Shown piece after piece: positions 9,301-16,423 of a stretch of DNA of 64,000 bases. The notes beneath the pieces are model-generated. The model searched no databases. It had not been told where the DNA came from and worked only from the letters and a program-made list of their open reading frames with translations. How positions within the stretch are numbered: position 1 is the first letter of the stretch; every line of letters begins with the position of its first letter. A program made the translations under genes and the position numbers. The stretch comes from Streptosporangium album (GTDB lineage Bacteria; Actinomycetota; Actinomycetes; Streptosporangiales; Streptosporangiaceae): NCBI RefSeq assembly GCF_014203795.1, contig NZ_JACHJU010000001.1, positions 3,844,001 to 3,908,000 of the forward strand. Direction: 5' to 3'.

Positions 9301-9524
9301 TGCTGCTCGGCGTGGCCGTGGCGTTGCGTGGGATGGCCGTGGCCGGTGACCGCGACGTCGCCCGGATCGCCGAGGACGCCCGTGCCCTGGCAGGTGTGGA
9401 GGCTTTCGCGTCGGCATTCGCCCAGGGGGCCGCGATGCGCCGTGACGAGGCGCTGAACGTACTGAACCTGCTTGACGGCGAAGGCGGCGAGCCGGGGGAG
9501 GACCGGGAGACGGGAAGGCGCTGA
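6345..9524 (+). CDS. AfsR/SARP-like BTAD transcriptional regulator with NB-ARC ATPase and TPR
   Basis: 1059 aa. Residues 1-95 form an OmpR-like winged helix (MQFGILGPLDVRSPTG, GGPRPRALLVMLLLNAGRVV). Residues about 95-240 are the bacterial transcriptional activator domain. An NB-ARC-type ATPase follows, with Walker A GPGGTGKT (about 278-285), Walker B LLLILDNCEHV and a GLPLAIELAAARLR motif. The C-terminal half is TPR. Such proteins activate secondary-metabolism or stress genes by binding heptamer direct repeats with 11-bp spacing. Exactly such repeats lie between this gene and the next (9551-9579). The frame is open upstream to 5604, but that part is antisense to the TetR gene, and homology starts at this ATG. 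Confidence 0.9.
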   Translation: MQFGILGPLDVRSPTGEAVSVGGPRPRALLVMLLLNAGRVVGVEQLIDGQYGDDPPAGAANALQAQVSRLRRNLPAETVEFHGSGYRLAIDPDDVDAHRFERLAREGRRQLAAGLPRAAVGPLREALGLWRGPALADLPFGQAQAARLEELRLAAEEDLAEAELALPEGASIADLQRLADAHPLRERLRGQLMRALHAAGRQAEALAVFEETRSLLAEELGADPSPELAEVHLAVLRAEKPRPVPRRLAAQLSSFVGREQELARIDALRDSRLITIIGPGGTGKTRLAIEAAGRGRREVCFADLSPLRGGASLPGGTTPFNGGDQVPQAVLDAFGLREAGFQPLRPSDPTERLVSALAGQELLLILDNCEHVVTAVATLARSLLGECPGLSVLATSREPLGITGETLVPLAPLATPPQGSLPSAVLSYPAVRLFADRAAAVQQAFEVRQDNAETVARICATLDGLPLAIELAAARLRSFTVEEIAARLAEHGRFRLLSRGDRTAAARHRTLRAVVEWSWDLLTPDEQALARRFTVFAGSASLEAVEEVCGMEDAAELLADLVDKSLIETDGDRYRMLDTILLFCAEKLAEAGEQERLRGAHARFFLDLAQRADPHLRRAEQLRWLDLLSAEHGNLMAALRRAVRDDRETALRLIAALAAYWWLSGRRSQAGEAAAELLDAIGRPPEGLEEEYVMCVTHAVPRAGPEHWEQAGAIMGALDRPARHPFTLPMWGMIAGPSGPIGPEAGRLLGSDPWNQTLGRLSLALLTMLDGEHARAERGFEEVLLGFRSLGERWGTAQGLDGLALVASLRGEWGRARELWGEALALLEELGALEESTDVLAHRAAALVRQGDLAAAAADYRHAEELVRKAGWPDVSAEIHLGMGEIARSDDDLAEARRRFDAALRASETGPFVDGVRARALTALGRLAEAEGDPAEARLRHRQALAAARRSPLTTDFAIAAEGQAGAALLEGAETSREGAGERAALLLGVAVALRGMAVAGDRDVARIAEDARALAGVEAFASAFAQGAAMRRDEALNVLNLLDGEGGEPGEDRETGRR

Positions 9525-9550
9525 CAGTGCTCGACGACGGGGACGCGTGA

Positions 9551-9579
9551 CTGTCAGCTGACGGTCGGTGAGCTGTCAG
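9551..9579 (+). promoter_or_regulatory. Candidate SARP operator (11-bp-spaced heptamers)
   Basis: CTGTCAG at 9551 and at 9573 are identical and 22 bases apart; CGGTCGG at 9562 is a 5/7 match midway, giving three heptamers at 11-bp spacing. This is the arrangement known for SARP activators. It lies 24-52 bases upstream of the monooxygenase ATG. A further inverted copy (GCTGACAG, 9520-9527) overlaps the end of the regulator gene. Confidence 0.5.
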
Positions 9580-9602
9580 CGCCCCTCGCGAAGCTTCCGG
9601 AC

Positions 9603-10769
9603 ATGAAGAACACCACGGTCCTCATCTCCGGCGCGAGCATCGCCGGACCCGCACTCGCCTACTGGCTGAACCACTACGGCTGCACCGTCACCGTCGTCGA
9701 GAAGGCACCCGCGCTCCGTCCCGGCGGCCAGGCCGTCGACTTCAAGGGCGCGACCCATCTCACCGTGCTGGAGCGGATGGGAATCCTGGCGGAGGTACGG
9801 CGGCGCCAGACCGGCGGGACCGACCAGGTCATCGTCGACGCGGACGGCAGGCGGCTGACGGTCATGCCGGGCGAGTTCAGCGGCGGCGACATCGAGATCC
9901 TCCGCGGCGACCTCGCCGCCCTGCTGTACGAGAGGACCGCGGAGAGCTGCGAGTACGTCTTCGGTGACTCCATCACCTCGCTGACCGAGACGACGGGTGG
10001 CGTGCACGTCACCTTCGAGCGCGGCGCGCCGCGCACCTTCGACCTCGTCGTGGGCGCGGACGGCATCCACTCCAACGTCCGGCGGCTGGCCTTCGGCCCC
10101 GAGTCGGAGTATGTGAAATTCCTCGGCCATTACTACGCGCTGGCCGACCTCGACGCCGGTTTCAGCGGCGCGATGTACAACGAGCCGGGCAGGATGGTGT
10201 CGGTCGGCGGCCCCAAGGCGCCCGCGTTTTTCGTCTTCGCCTCCGAGCAGCTCGACTACGACCGCTACGACACCGGCCAGCAGAAGCGGATCCTCATCGA
10301 CGCCTACCGGAACGGGGGCTGGAAGATCCCCGGGCTCATGGCCAAGGTGCTGGACGCGCGCGAGCTCTACCTCGACTCGATCAGCCAGGTCCACATCGAC
10401 CGGTACGCCAAGGGCCGGGTGGTGCTGCTCGGCGACGCCGCCTACGGCAACACCCTGGGCGGCTTCGGCACCGGGCTGGCCGTCGTGGGCGCGTACGTGC
10501 TGGCCGGGGAACTGGCGGCGGCCGGAGGCGACCACCGGACGGCGTTCCAGAAGTACGACGAGGTGTTCCGCGGCTACGCCAAGGTGGCCAGGCAGGGCAG
10601 CGCCGGTCCCTTCCTCGCCCCGGCGACCCCGGCGAAGATCAGGATGCGGAACTGGATGTTCAAGCGCAGGTTCCTGCTGAAGGCGATGCTGAAGACGACG
10701 GACTGGTTCGCCACGGACATCGAGCTCAAGGACTACGCGAAGCTCGCCCGCACCTCCGTCCCGAGGTGA
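9603..10769 (+). CDS. FAD-dependent monooxygenase (PHBH/TetX-like)
   Basis: 388 aa. The dinucleotide fold is N-terminal (TTVLISGASIAGPALAYWL, VVEKAP). DLVVGADGIHSNVRRLAFG contains the DG motif that contacts both FAD and NAD(P)H. GRVVLLGDAAYGNTLGGFGTGLA is the second FAD-binding motif (GD). It probably hydroxylates an aromatic or polycyclic substrate using NAD(P)H and O2. It is clearly paralogous to the monooxygenase at 47953-49152. SARP-like repeats lie directly upstream, and the adjacent BTAD regulator is the obvious candidate activator. Confidence 0.9.
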   Translation: MKNTTVLISGASIAGPALAYWLNHYGCTVTVVEKAPALRPGGQAVDFKGATHLTVLERMGILAEVRRRQTGGTDQVIVDADGRRLTVMPGEFSGGDIEILRGDLAALLYERTAESCEYVFGDSITSLTETTGGVHVTFERGAPRTFDLVVGADGIHSNVRRLAFGPESEYVKFLGHYYALADLDAGFSGAMYNEPGRMVSVGGPKAPAFFVFASEQLDYDRYDTGQQKRILIDAYRNGGWKIPGLMAKVLDARELYLDSISQVHIDRYAKGRVVLLGDAAYGNTLGGFGTGLAVVGAYVLAGELAAAGGDHRTAFQKYDEVFRGYAKVARQGSAGPFLAPATPAKIRMRNWMFKRRFLLKAMLKTTDWFATDIELKDYAKLARTSVPR

Positions 10770-10876
10770 CTCCCGAGAGGGACACGGCCGGGAGCCGCTC
10801 TCCCCGGTGCGGGGACCCCACGGCTCCGGCAACCCTCGGGCAGCCGGGGAGTTCGTGCGTCGTGGTCATGCCTTGT

Positions 10877-11044
10877 TCAGCCGTCGGATGCGGTCCGGCC
10901 GAGCTGGCGGCGCAGGGAGTCCAGGTCACCGAGGACCCACGCCTCAGTCAGTCGCCCGGTGGCGGCGGTGAAGAACCTGGTTCCGCTGTAGCCGTTGGGT
11001 CGGCCGGTGCCGGTGATTCCGAGCAGCGTGCCGTGGTGATGGCC
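10877..11044 (-). pseudogene. 3' remnant of a SnoaL-like/NTF2-fold gene
   Basis: About 55 codons ending in TGA read GHHHGTLLGITGTGRPN, then FFTAATGRLTEAWVLGDLDSL and RRQLG. This matches the C-terminal half of SnoaL-like ester cyclases (GxxTGR, dG+i.E.W...D...l..qlG). There is no start codon or N-terminal half: the frame runs back into the end of the anti-sigma-like gene at 11047. It is a truncated relic, not a working gene. Confidence 0.55.
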
Positions 11045-11046
11045 GG

Positions 11047-11934
11047 TCAGTTCCTGCCGGTAGGCCGGTAGGCAGGACCCCGCCAGGCGTAGTTGACGTC
11101 CTTCTCCTGCCCGACGACCTGGCCCGCCTCGTCGTAGGCGGTCACGGTGACCGAGGGGGTGTCGAGGATTTTCCTGGGTTCGCCCAATGCGTCTACGCCG
11201 CCTTGAGGATCCGAGACCGATTCCCCGAGCACCCGCCCGACGAAGAAGCCGTTGGCCACCTGCGCATCGGTGAGCCGCCCGTCCGCCCAGTCGATCTCTA
11301 CTCGCCGCACGCCGGGTGCGACGCGTCCGGCCACGACCCGGTAGCTGCCACCGCTCTGGTCGTCGTCCCGCATGCCGTGTGAGTCCGTCTGATCCTCGTA
11401 GGCATCCACGGTGAGGCTTCCGGACAGTCCGGCCGCCAGATCACCGGGGGACTTGTAGCCCCAATAGGTGAACACCGCGCGCTCGGCGAACGCCTCGTAT
11501 TTCTGCGGCGTGCAGAACACGAACCCGGCGGTGCTGCCGACAAGCGCCGTCGACCCCACCGCGTCCCGGTACTCCACCAGCACGCGGAAGTCCTCGGCCT
11601 TGCCGTGTCCGGGAATCCGCTGCTTGCCGTTCATGTCGTGCACCGGGCCTCCCATGGGCATGCACTCACGTACCGCCCGCAGCTGCTCGGGGGTGTTCTG
11701 CGGCAGTTCGAAGACCTGCGCGGCGATGTTCTGGCCTCCGGAGAAGGGGATCACGACGAGTACGCCGACCACGGAGGCCGCGGCGACCGCGAGTCCGGCG
11801 AGCGACCACGACAGGCGGCGGCGCCTCGATGATCCGGTGGCCGCCCGGGAGGCGTAGGCGAGCGCGTTGACCGGCTGGGCCTCGCCCGCGATCAGCCGCA
11901 GTTCCTCGGCGATCTTCTGTCCGTTGACGGTCAT
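11047..11934 (-). CDS. Membrane-anchored ECF partner protein (probable anti-sigma)
   Basis: 295 aa with about 37 cytosolic residues, one TM segment (LSWSLAGLAVAAASVVGVLVVIPF) and a large exported domain. I recognise no domain in the exported part. It starts one base after the stop of the SigE-type sigma gene, so the two are co-translated. The arrangement (short cytoplasmic region, TM, external domain) fits a membrane-bound modulator of the sigma factor sensing an extracytoplasmic signal. No zinc-finger anti-sigma HxxxCxxC motif is visible, so it would be an atypical anti-sigma. Confidence 0.7.
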   Translation of the reverse strand: MTVNGQKIAEELRLIAGEAQPVNALAYASRAATGSSRRRRLSWSLAGLAVAAASVVGVLVVIPFSGGQNIAAQVFELPQNTPEQLRAVRECMPMGGPVHDMNGKQRIPGHGKAEDFRVLVEYRDAVGSTALVGSTAGFVFCTPQKYEAFAERAVFTYWGYKSPGDLAAGLSGSLTVDAYEDQTDSHGMRDDDQSGGSYRVVAGRVAPGVRRVEIDWADGRLTDAQVANGFFVGRVLGESVSDPQGGVDALGEPRKILDTPSVTVTAYDEAGQVVGQEKDVNYAWRGPAYRPTGRN

Positions 11935-11935
11935 G

Positions 11936-12436
11936 TCAGGCCTCCAGGGTGACGGGTTCGCCGACCAGCTCGCGGAGCCGGACGATCGCCTGATGGGTCT
12001 GGCTGCGGACGGTTCCCACCGAACAGCCCATGATCTTCGCGACCTCCGATTCGCTGAGGTCTTCGTAGTAGCGCAGCACGAGCACCGCGCGTTTGCGCAC
12101 CGGCAGGGCGCGCAACGCCTGCCGAAGGGTGAGACGGTTCTCGACTTCGCCGGTGCGGTCGAGAACCGGCTGCTCGGGAGGTGTCCGGACCACTCGTTCG
12201 CGGCCCCAGCGGGGACTTCGCCAGCGGCCGACCTGCTCGTGGTACATCACCCGCCGCACGTAGGCCTCGGGATTGCCGCGGATTTTCCGCCAGTGACCGG
12301 CGGTCTTCATCAGCGCTGTCTGTAGCAGGTCCTCGGCGGCGTGCTGGTCGTTGGTCAGGACGTAGGCGAGCCTGATCAGGCTGTCCGATCGGCTGGCCAC
12401 GAATTCGGCGAAGTCGCGTTGTTGGTCGGGATGCAA
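11936..12436 (-). CDS. SigE-family ECF RNA polymerase sigma factor
   Basis: 166 aa. Region 2 is FAEFVASRSDSLIRLAYVLT, then DQHAAEDLLQTALMKT and PEAYVRRVMYHE. Region 4 is LPVRKRAVLVLRYYEDLSESE and VAKIMGCSVGTVRSQTHQAI. The protein matches the streptomycete SigE-type family (TIGR02983-like). It should direct RNA polymerase to a small regulon, probably including its own operon. The membrane partner gene starts one base downstream. It is one of four ECF genes in the window. Confidence 0.9.
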   Translation of the reverse strand: MHPDQQRDFAEFVASRSDSLIRLAYVLTNDQHAAEDLLQTALMKTAGHWRKIRGNPEAYVRRVMYHEQVGRWRSPRWGRERVVRTPPEQPVLDRTGEVENRLTLRQALRALPVRKRAVLVLRYYEDLSESEVAKIMGCSVGTVRSQTHQAIVRLRELVGEPVTLEA

Positions 12437-12659
12437 GGCTCTCCTCGGGTCTCATCCGTCTAGATGCGACCGAGGCCGTGCATCTATGGTGTCCTGCCGG
12501 CGATTCAGTCTGCTGACTTTCCGGAGGTCGGCGTCGGTCCGAGATCGCTGCGCACCGCTTGGCGGGCTACTCCGGTCCGGTCGGAGAGGCGTCGGAGTGA
12601 ATCACCTCCCATGCTGGGACGGTGGGGTGCGGCGCCGCAGGACTCCGGCCGGCGGGGGA

Positions 12660-12848
12660 TCAGTGCTGGGCGCCCCAGTCCCAGAGCGACTGGAGGACGG
12701 GGCCGAGGCGCTGTCCGTGTGAGGTGAGCGTGTAGTGCACCCGGGGCGGCCAGCCGGGCTGGCGGCGGCGATCGAGCACACCGGCCTGGGTGAGGTGCGC
12801 CAGCCGGTCGGACAGGACCTTGTCCGACAGCGCGGGCAGTGGCAGCTT
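12660..12848 (-). pseudogene. HxlR-family regulator, 5'-truncated
   Basis: Only the C-terminal 60 or so residues remain: ALSDKVLSDRLAHLTQAGVL, then DRRRQPGWPPRVHYTLTSHG and a LWDWG tail. This is the second half of the HxlR winged helix. The first half of the family's roughly 110 residues is absent, and upstream DNA instead encodes an NTF2-like protein on the other strand. No usable start codon is present in the retained part. It is inactivated by deletion. Confidence 0.75.
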
Positions 12849-13232
12849 GCCGAACGTCCCGAGGACGTGCCCGCGACGTTCGCCGAACGGTTCAACAGCG
12901 GCGATGCGGAGGCGGTGGCAGAGGTATACGAGAGCGGGGCGGTGTTCGTCCCCGAGCCGGGCACATCGCTGACGGGGCAGGACCTTCACGCCGCCAACGG
13001 CCGGTTCATGGGCCTCGGGCTGCCGATCACCGTCCGTCCCCGGCACGTCTACACCGCGGGCGACATCGCCCTGCTGATCGTCGACTGGGTCATCGACGGC
13101 GTCGACCGCGACGGGCGGCCCGTGCACATCGAGGGCACCGCCACCGACGTCGCCCGGCGCGGGCAGGACGGACGCTGGCGGTATGCCGTCGACAGCCCTT
13201 GCGGCGTCCACGCAGATACGCCGACCGGATAA
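12849..13232 (+). pseudogene. SnoaL/NTF2-like (DUF4440-type) protein, 5' end disrupted
   Basis: The frame encodes RPEDVPATFAERFNSGDAEA, then GLPITVRPRHVYTAGDIALL and GTATDVARRGQDGRWRYAVD, an almost complete SgcJ/EcaC-like NTF2 fold. The codons before about 12849 are antisense to the HxlR fragment, so the native start and promoter appear lost. An in-frame GTG at 12867 could restart translation (121 aa), so a functional remnant cannot be excluded. Members of the family bind small hydrophobic ligands or act as cyclases/isomerases. Confidence 0.6.
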
Positions 13233-13344
13233 GACGACGGGCAGGGTGGCCCCGTAGCGTGGGGGCGTTCACCAGGATCGCCGTACGGCACCGCGGATTC
13301 ACCGGCATGGCGGCGGCGCTCCCCGAAACGTCTGGAGTCGTCGC

Positions 13345-13878
13345 GTGAGCCGTACCGGCAAGGTCCTCTACGTGATCGTGTGCGCGGCCGGGACCGCCGC
13401 CGGGGTCGGCCGCCTCGTCGCGATGGCCCAAGAGAGAGGCTGGACCGTCCAGGTCGTCGTCACCCCGTCCGCACTGGGCTTCGTCGACATCGACGGGCTG
13501 GAGAAGCAGACCGGCCGCCCTGTCCGGAGCCGGTATCGCAGGCCGGACGAGCCGAAGCCGCCCCGGGCCGACGCGATCATCGTGGCCCCCGCCACCTACA
13601 ACACGGTCAACAAGTTCGCCCTGGGCATCTCCGACACCTACGCCCTGGGTCTCCTGGCCGAGGCCCCCGGCCTGGGGATCCCCGTGGTGGTGTTGCCGTC
13701 CGTGAACGGCGGCCTCGCCACCCGGGTCCCGTTCCGCCGCAGCGTCGAACAGCTACGGGCCGAAGGCGTGCGTGTCCTTCTCGGACATGAGGCGTCCGAG
13801 TCAGGTCCTCCCGGCTCTGACGACTATCCCTGGAAGCTCGCCATCGCGGAGATGGACCGGCTCACCGACCCGTCCTGA
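13345..13878 (+). CDS. Flavoprotein (HFCD/PPC decarboxylase-like fold)
   Basis: 177 aa starting at GTG with a GGAG about 10 bases upstream. VLYVIVCAAGTAAGVGRLVA, the central PPRADAIIVAPATYNTVNKF motif and IPVVVLPSVNGGLATR fit the homo-oligomeric flavin-containing Cys decarboxylase/flavoprotein family (Pfam Flavoprotein). It probably binds FMN; the substrate is unknown. It is a stand-alone gene. Confidence 0.8.
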   Translation: MSRTGKVLYVIVCAAGTAAGVGRLVAMAQERGWTVQVVVTPSALGFVDIDGLEKQTGRPVRSRYRRPDEPKPPRADAIIVAPATYNTVNKFALGISDTYALGLLAEAPGLGIPVVVLPSVNGGLATRVPFRRSVEQLRAEGVRVLLGHEASESGPPGSDDYPWKLAIAEMDRLTDPS

Positions 13879-13906
13879 CCCCGGTGCTCTCGACCATGCC
13901 GGCAAT

Positions 13907-14323
13907 CTAGTGGGCGCCCCTGCGGAACCTCGCCGCGATGGCGGCGACCGCTCCGGTGCCCAGCGACGTCCCGGCCAGCACCAGCAGCGCGCCCACCGCC
14001 CACAGGCCGCTGTCGTCCGAGGTGGCGGCGTCGACCGACCAGCACGCCGTCATCGTGAGCGAGACGGCGGCGGCGCCGATCACCGGGTGGCCCCGTCGTC
14101 CCGCGACGGCGGCCAGGACTCCCAGGCCCAGTGCCACGCCGGCCACCTGCCAGGGCTGGTAGGGGCCGGTGGCGCTGCCGTCGGGGAGCACGTCCTTCTT
14201 CTGGTCCCACCCCAGCCAGGCCATGTAGTTGGCGACGGTCACCACCGCCAGCAGTCCGGCCGTCCCGGCGGCGGACGCAAGATCCGGGCGCCGCGTGGGA
14301 ACGGACTTCCTGTCCTCAGGCAC
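13907..14323 (-). CDS. Four-TM membrane protein of unknown function
   Basis: 138 aa. Starts with GTG preceded by GGGGAGG at 5 bases. Four hydrophobic segments can be drawn (about residues 15-38, 58-75, 82-98, 105-130), with a conserved-looking YMAWLGWDQKKDVLPDGSAT loop after TM1. I know no family. It converges with the flavoprotein gene with only 28 bases between the stops. Confidence 0.65.
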   Translation of the reverse strand: MPEDRKSVPTRRPDLASAAGTAGLLAVVTVANYMAWLGWDQKKDVLPDGSATGPYQPWQVAGVALGLGVLAAVAGRRGHPVIGAAAVSLTMTACWSVDAATSDDSGLWAVGALLVLAGTSLGTGAVAAIAARFRRGAH

Positions 14324-14512
14324 CGCAACCTCCCCTACCTGTGATCACAATGAGTCCACTGTTCAGGGGCGATCCGGCTCCCGTCAACATCTCCGTCCGC
14401 GGTGACACTCGTCCATATTTTTCGCCGCATCACCGATGAGTTTCCGCGAGGGGTGAGGTTTCACCTGACAGAACGTCGATGACCTGACCGATCACACCAA
14501 GGAGACTGCATC

Positions 14513-14929
14513 GTGGACTGGACGCTCGAACTCATCGTGGTCCCCGTCGCGGACGTCGACCGCGCCAAGGCCTTCTACAGCGAACGGCTCGGTTTCGTCG
14601 TGGACGTCGACCACAGCGCCGGCGAGGACTTCCGGGTGGTGCAACTGACGCCGCAGGGCTCGGCGTGCTCGATCAGCATCATGAAGAACAAGGAGACGGC
14701 GGGCAATGTCCAGGGCCTGCACCTGGTCGTCTCCGACATCGACGCCGCGCGTGCCGAGATCGTCGGACGCGGGGTGGAGGCCGGCGAGATCTTCCACTTC
14801 GAGGAGGGCGGTCAGGTGCCGGGGCCCGATCCCGAGCGCCGCGACTACGGTTCGTTCCTGGCCTTCAACGACCCCGACGGCAACGGCTGGCTGATTCAGG
14901 AGGTCAAGCGGACCAAGATCCGGGATTGA
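14513..14929 (+). CDS. VOC/glyoxalase superfamily protein
   Basis: 138 aa from GTG, with AAGGAGA 7 bases upstream. Paired beta-alpha-beta-beta-beta units are visible: LELIVVPVADVDRAKAFYSE, RLGFVVDVDH, LHLVVSDIDAARAEI and the classic end FLAFNDPDGNGWLIQEV. The last Glu and the earlier His of LHLVV are candidate metal ligands. It could be a lyase, a dioxygenase or a small-molecule-binding resistance protein; the sequence does not decide. Confidence 0.85.
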   Translation: MDWTLELIVVPVADVDRAKAFYSERLGFVVDVDHSAGEDFRVVQLTPQGSACSISIMKNKETAGNVQGLHLVVSDIDAARAEIVGRGVEAGEIFHFEEGGQVPGPDPERRDYGSFLAFNDPDGNGWLIQEVKRTKIRD

Positions 14930-15010
14930 TCGCGACGCGCGGGCCGGTGTCCGACGGGGTCGAGCGGTGTCAGCGGGCACGGGGACAGGCGGCCGGACCG
15001 GCGGAGGGGA

Positions 15011-15319
15011 TCACGCTGAGCGGAGGGCCTCCCGGGTGGACTCGGCCAGCTCCAGCACCCAGCGGAAGGACGCCTCCGCCTGGGCCACGTCCCGGTGCAT
15101 GATCCACGGTGCGCAGGTAGCCGCGGCGTACGCGTCGCGGGCTACCTGCGGCACCCGCCGCCATGCCGCCTCGGCGTCGGCGAAGTCGCCGCGCCGCATC
15201 ACCATCACGCCGAAGCGGAACCACGCCCGGGGCTCCAGCGCGCCGTGTCCGACCTCGGTGAGCCTGCCTGAGTACGGCGATGGCGTGATCGCCGCTCGCG
15301 CCTCGCCTTCCGGATGCAT
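15011..15319 (-). CDS. TPR-like short protein, possible gene remnant
   Basis: 102 codons. The stretch ALEPRAWFRFGVMVMRRGDF then ADAEAAWRRV looks like one TPR/Sel1-type helix pair, and EASFRWVLELAEST like part of another. There is no recognisable beginning to the protein and no good ribosome site, so it may be what is left of a larger tetratricopeptide protein. Base composition is like that of its neighbours. Confidence 0.4.
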   Translation of the reverse strand: MHPEGEARAAITPSPYSGRLTEVGHGALEPRAWFRFGVMVMRRGDFADAEAAWRRVPQVARDAYAAATCAPWIMHRDVAQAEASFRWVLELAESTREALRSA

Positions 15320-15444
15320 TGATCAAGATCAGGGTGCGTTTCTACCAAACGGTATGTCCGGATAGGTGCTATTTGCCGGAATTTTCTCCTGATTATTTGT
15401 GCTGATCTACCGGCCATTCGGCTCTCATGGGACCTCGAAGACCG

Positions 15445-15473
15445 GCGCGCCCGGGAAGATCGCCCGGGCGTGC
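15445..15473 (-). terminator. Hairpin downstream of TetR gene
   Basis: CGCCCGGG (15448-15455) and CCCGGGCG (15463-15470) pair with a 7-base loop; two further outer pairs are possible after a G-T wobble. It lies 8 bases beyond the stop of the TetR gene read toward it and precedes an AT-richer stretch. Likely factor-independent terminator. Confidence 0.5.
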
Positions 15474-15480
15474 GCCGGCG

Positions 15481-16068
15481 TCAGGCTGAACGGCCGGGTC
15501 CGGGCAGGATGCGTTCGACCACGTCGGTGACCAGATCGTGGATCTGGTCCTCGGGGAAGATGTCGGGCAGCGTGAGCCGCTCCAGGATCAGCCAGTTCAG
15601 TGCCAGGTAGAGCAGGACCACGGTGGTCGCGTCGCCGGGCAGGCCGGACTGCGTGTGGTAGCTGATGTTGGCGTCGACGTCGGCGCGGATGCGCTCGGTG
15701 AGCAGGCGGCGCAGCTCCGGGCGGCGGGTGGCCTCCAGGCGCAGTTCCAGCAGTGCCAGGTATCCGGAGCGGAAGTGGCTGACCCGGTCCACCAGGTCGT
15801 GCATGAGCTCGGTGACCCTGTCGCGGTCGCGCGGACCCTCCAGCGCGGCGGCCATCATGCCCGGCTCGGGCTCCAGCCGCTCGTAGAAGCGGTGGCCGAC
15901 CTGGGTGAGCAGGTCATCACGGTTGTTGAAGTAGTTGGAGGCCGTGCCGTTGGGCACCTGCGCCTCGATGTCGACGGCGCGGAAGGTCAGTCCGCGCGCC
16001 CCTTCGCGGGCCAGGACCTCGATGGCCGCGTCGAGGAGTGCCGCCCGTCGTGCGGGGTTCTGCCGCAT
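15481..16068 (-). CDS. TetR family transcriptional regulator
   Basis: 195 aa from the ATG at 16068 (GGAGAGA upstream); the frame is open to 16134 but that part lies in the operator region. The HTH is N-terminal: ARRAALLDAAIEVLAREGAR, FRAVDIEAQVPNGTASNYFN and NRDDLL. The C-terminal helical domain would bind the inducer. It is divergent from a short proline-rich ORF and a DHFR-like reductase. The spacer holds three AGTACT-centred sites, so it most likely represses both directions. Confidence 0.85.
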   Translation of the reverse strand: MRQNPARRAALLDAAIEVLAREGARGLTFRAVDIEAQVPNGTASNYFNNRDDLLTQVGHRFYERLEPEPGMMAAALEGPRDRDRVTELMHDLVDRVSHFRSGYLALLELRLEATRRPELRRLLTERIRADVDANISYHTQSGLPGDATTVVLLYLALNWLILERLTLPDIFPEDQIHDLVTDVVERILPGPGRSA

Positions 16069-16108
16069 CGCAATCTCTCCTGGGGTCGATGTTGACATCA
16101 CTCTAAAT

Positions 16109-16158
16109 GTAGTACTACGGTTTAACCACTCCAAACAGAGTACTACGTCTAAAGTACT
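16109..16158. promoter_or_regulatory. Cluster of AGTACT palindromes (candidate TetR operator)
   Basis: GTAGTACTAC (16109-16118) is a perfect 10-bp palindrome. AGTACT recurs at 16139-16144 and 16153-16158, so centres are 28 and 14 bases apart. All three lie between the TetR start and the divergent ORF at 16177, where a repressor would sit. Confidence 0.5.
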
Positions 16159-16176
16159 AGTTGACAGGAAACACAG

Positions 16177-16341
16177 ATGCGAGTCCAGCTCAACGCCCCG
16201 ATCGTTCTCACCGGGCCCGCCATCGCCGGTCCGGCCGCGCGCTCCTTCCCTCAGCCCAAGCCGGGCCGCCGGCGGCAGGACCCCAAGCCGTCCTCGGTGC
16301 CGCGGCCCAGGCCCCTGCCCAAGCCCGGTGGTAACCGATGA
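16177..16341 (+). CDS. Small proline/arginine-rich ORF
   Basis: 54 codons from an ATG with AGGAAA 6 bases upstream. The second half is a basic, Pro-rich tail (SFPQPKPGRRRQDPKP, PRPRPLPKPGG). It is the first frame after the TetR operator cluster and precedes the DHFR-like gene by 82 bases, so it could be a leader peptide or a small protein of that transcript. No homologue is known to me. Confidence 0.4.
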   Translation: MRVQLNAPIVLTGPAIAGPAARSFPQPKPGRRRQDPKPSSVPRPRPLPKPGGNR

Positions 16342-16423
16342 CCCGGCGCCGTCCGGTTCCAGGACGCCGCCGCTTCACCCTGCCCCGCTCAGTAGCCACC
16401 TGAAAACCGCGATAGGACCACAG

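Noticed and set aside
9517..9583. Hairpin terminator after the BTAD gene
   Set aside because: The 11-bp arms GGCGCTGACAG and CTGTCAGCGCC are 45 bases apart and include the stop codon; the 11-bp-spaced direct repeats explain the region better.
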